64,000 nucleotides of DNA from Parabacteroides sp. PFB2-10 (GTDB taxonomy: Bacteria; Bacteroidota; Bacteroidia; Bacteroidales; Tannerellaceae). The stretch spans positions 1-64,000 of the forward strand of contig NZ_JARXWI010000003.1 of assembly GCF_029893085.1 (NCBI RefSeq), in the 5' to 3' direction. Within the stretch, counting starts at the first letter, position 1. Each line of letters begins with the position of its first letter. A program made the position numbers and the translations under genes. A model generated the notes under the pieces. The model was not told the origin of the DNA and ran no database searches. It worked only from the letters and a program-made list of their open reading frames with translations. Shown one piece after another: positions 62,213 to 64,000 of the stretch.

Positions 62213-63190
62213 ATGAGTATAATTGGATTAGGCAACGCCTTGGTAGACGTATTATTACGCATTGACTCCGACGAAGTGCTTCCACAGGTAGGCATTGAAA
62301 AAGGGGCTATGGACATGATCAGCGAAGAGCAGATGATTACTATTCGCAAAACCCAGGAGCGTTTTGAGAAAACCCAGACACCGGGCGGATCGGCCTGTAA
62401 CAGCATGCGTGCCCTTGCTAACCTGGGCGCTCGCGCAGGGTTTATTGGAAAAATCGGTTCCGACGATACCGGAGCGTATTATGAACAGGCTGTAAACAAG
62501 GCGGGGGTATCGTCTTATTTTGTTCATACAGAGGGAATATCGGGAAGCTGCACCGTACTGATCTCGCCCGACGGCGAACGCACAATGGGTACCTTTCTGG
62601 GACCGGGCGCCACCATCCATCCGGATGAAATAACAGACGAGATACTTGCTGGTTATGATTACCTTTATATAGAGGGTTACCTGATCGTGAACGAACCGCT
62701 GATGCGCTCTATCATGAAACGTGCCCGGCAGTTGGGGCTGAAAGTGGCCTTGGATTTGTCGAATTTCAATATTGTCAATGCCTTCAAAGGTATGTTGGAG
62801 GAGTTGATTCCGGCCTATGTGAATATTCTTTTCTCCAACGAAAGCGAAGCAGAGGCTTTCACCGGGCTGCCGCCCGAAGAGGCTATACGGATATTGGCGA
62901 AACAGGTTGACATCGCCATCGTAACATTGGGAAAAGAAGGAGCTTTGATTGCCCAAAAAGAGCAGGTAGTCCATGTGGCTGCCGAAGGAGGAAAGCCCCT
63001 CGATACGACAGGCGCAGGCGATCATTTCGCTGCCGGAGTCCTGTACGGGCAGACCCGACAGGCCACCCTGGAGCAGTCGGCGCGCATCGGTTCCCTGCTT
63101 TCGGGGTATGTGATCGATGTGATCGGTCCTGAAATACCGACCATGCATTGGGATGAAATAAAGTTAAAAGTAAAAGAGATATTGGGTTAA
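62213..63190 (+). CDS. PfkB-family carbohydrate/adenosine kinase
   Basis: This 325-residue cytosolic kinase has the PfkB signatures: N-terminal GLGNALVDVLLRI, the substrate-binding GGSACNSMRALANLG and the C-terminal DTTGAGDHFAAGVLYG with the catalytic Asp. Homologues in Bacteroidetes are usually annotated as adenosine kinase, which makes AMP from adenosine, but a sugar substrate cannot be excluded. It has its own promoter box and is followed after about 50 bases by the S41 protease gene. It looks like a core gene outside the accessory pectin block. Confidence 0.88.
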   Translation: MSIIGLGNALVDVLLRIDSDEVLPQVGIEKGAMDMISEEQMITIRKTQERFEKTQTPGGSACNSMRALANLGARAGFIGKIGSDDTGAYYEQAVNKAGVSSYFVHTEGISGSCTVLISPDGERTMGTFLGPGATIHPDEITDEILAGYDYLYIEGYLIVNEPLMRSIMKRARQLGLKVALDLSNFNIVNAFKGMLEELIPAYVNILFSNESEAEAFTGLPPEEAIRILAKQVDIAIVTLGKEGALIAQKEQVVHVAAEGGKPLDTTGAGDHFAAGVLYGQTRQATLEQSARIGSLLSGYVIDVIGPEIPTMHWDEIKLKVKEILG

Positions 63191-63240
63191 AGCGCCCGGA
63201 TTCCTTACTTTTACATCTTCGTAAAACGAATTAGAACCGA

Positions 63241-64000
63241 ATGAATATGTTGAAGCAATCAAAAGCACTCGTGGGTGTGCTTGTTCTGTTTATCCTGGGT
63301 GGGATTTATACACCCGTAAGTGCGCAAAAAGACAATCGTTTTGAGATAAGTAAGAACCTGGAAATATTCAACGCGTTAGTCAAAGAGACGGAGATGTTCT
63401 ATGTAGACTCTGTCGACATAGAAAAGACCCTTCGCCGCGGCATAAACGCTATGCTGGGTGGATTAGACCCCTATACGGAGTATATTCCCGAAGAGAATAT
63501 GGACAATCTGCAACTGATGGCCACCGGAGAATATGGCGGTATGGGTTCGTTGATCCGTCAACGCCCTGAGGGCGAAGGGGTCATTGTGGCGGAACCTTAT
63601 GAAGGTATGCCGGCTGCCCTGGCAGGATTGCAGGCGGGTGACCGTTTCCTGTTCATTGATTCGGTCGATGTTACCAACGCAAACAATGATGAGGTGAGCA
63701 AACTCCTGAAAGGGGTTCCCAATACGAAAATGACTGTGACCATACAGCGTCCCGGTGAAAAGAAACCCCGCAAGATAGATATTGTCCGGAAACAGATCGT
63801 TATCAACCAGGTGACCTACTATGGTGTGCAGGCGGGCGACGTGGGGTATATCTACCTGAGCGGATTCACCGACAAAAGCGGACAGGAGGTAAAGGCAGCA
63901 TTCGAAGACCTGAAGAATAATCACCATATCAAATCCCTCATCCTGGATCTGCGGGACAATGGCGGCGGCGTATTGGAAGCAGCCGTGCAGATTGTCGGCT
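63241..64000 (+). CDS. S41-family C-terminal processing protease, partial
   Basis: The gene starts at the ATG at 63241 (63247 is an alternative) and runs off the right end; 253 residues are visible. It has a signal peptide or N-terminal membrane anchor (ALVGVLVLFILGGIYTPVSAQ), the S41 N-terminal helical region (ALVKETEMFYVDSVD, MLGGLDPYTEYIPEE), a PDZ domain (about 95-185, with PAALAGLQAGDRFLFI) and the start of the protease core (GYIYLSGFTDKSG, LILDLRDNGGG). The catalytic Ser and Lys would lie beyond the window. Such proteases act in the periplasm on C-termini of exported proteins. Confidence 0.92.
   Translation, partial: MNMLKQSKALVGVLVLFILGGIYTPVSAQKDNRFEISKNLEIFNALVKETEMFYVDSVDIEKTLRRGINAMLGGLDPYTEYIPEENMDNLQLMATGEYGGMGSLIRQRPEGEGVIVAEPYEGMPAALAGLQAGDRFLFIDSVDVTNANNDEVSKLLKGVPNTKMTVTIQRPGEKKPRKIDIVRKQIVINQVTYYGVQAGDVGYIYLSGFTDKSGQEVKAAFEDLKNNHHIKSLILDLRDNGGGVLEAAVQIVG

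Noticed and set aside
62255-63148. 297-codon frame antisense to the PfkB-family kinase
   Set aside because: The plus-strand kinase has clear motifs and a promoter; the antisense frame has none.

Overview
The window looks like a chromosomal segment of a gut Bacteroidales bacterium, most like Parabacteroides. The evidence is Bacteroidetes-type -7 promoter boxes (TAnnTTTG) ahead of many genes, the near absence of Shine-Dalgarno sequences, FecR/ECF-sigma/TonB receptor signalling, two giant hybrid two-component systems (HTCS) and a type IX secretion (T9SS) sorting tail. The genus is an inference.

Layout. 1-102: a large palindrome containing three 22-bp tandem units. 220-4976: a sulfur-handling island with a YeiH-type exporter facing a four-gene minus-strand operon (DUF6132 membrane protein, lipoprotein thioredoxin, MarR regulator, and a four-domain CoA-disulfide-reductase/rhodanese/TusA/DsrE fusion). 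5285-10943: an apparent operon of DUF302 protein, ECF sigma factor, FecR anti-sigma, STN-type TonB receptor and a small Cys-rich secreted protein, then a terminator and a DUF2202 ferritin-like lipoprotein. 11152-11793: a methyltransferase. 11910-19104: rhamnogalacturonan genes (GH28, CE12) with HTCS-1. 19450-34664: three minus-strand genes for surface proteins, namely a 3290-residue LamG/T9SS protein, a small lipoprotein related to one of its domains, and a GLUG-repeat protein. 35044-35973: a RarD-like permease. 36297-61280: the main pectin/rhamnogalacturonan-I catabolic block with HTCS-2, DUF4861, a GH43-GH105 fusion, an esterase, SGNH hydrolases, GH105, GH42, GH106, a PAS histidine kinase and a DUF4450 lipoprotein, with a toxin-antitoxin pair inside it. 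62034-64000: tRNA-Asn, a PfkB-family kinase and the start of an S41 protease.

How it works together. The HTCS proteins probably sense rhamnogalacturonan fragments in the periplasm and activate the surrounding hydrolases. A shared palindrome-like motif (about TGTACAAATNTACA) lies ahead of three of these transcription units and may be a common operator. No SusC/SusD pair is present here, so import must be encoded elsewhere.

Most unusual. Seven copies of a roughly 150-bp structured intergenic repeat are scattered through the window, five on plus and two on minus. Each has an upstream hairpin and a CTCCCGGGAG core. All seven keep one indel-free reading frame across the core, encoding a peptide like SREFVxKxLPFxxxTPAEI. 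One copy supplies the stop codon of the methyltransferase gene, and another abuts a truncated gene remnant. A secreted SGNH hydrolase gene at 56810-57487 is broken by an in-frame TGA in its catalytic block I.
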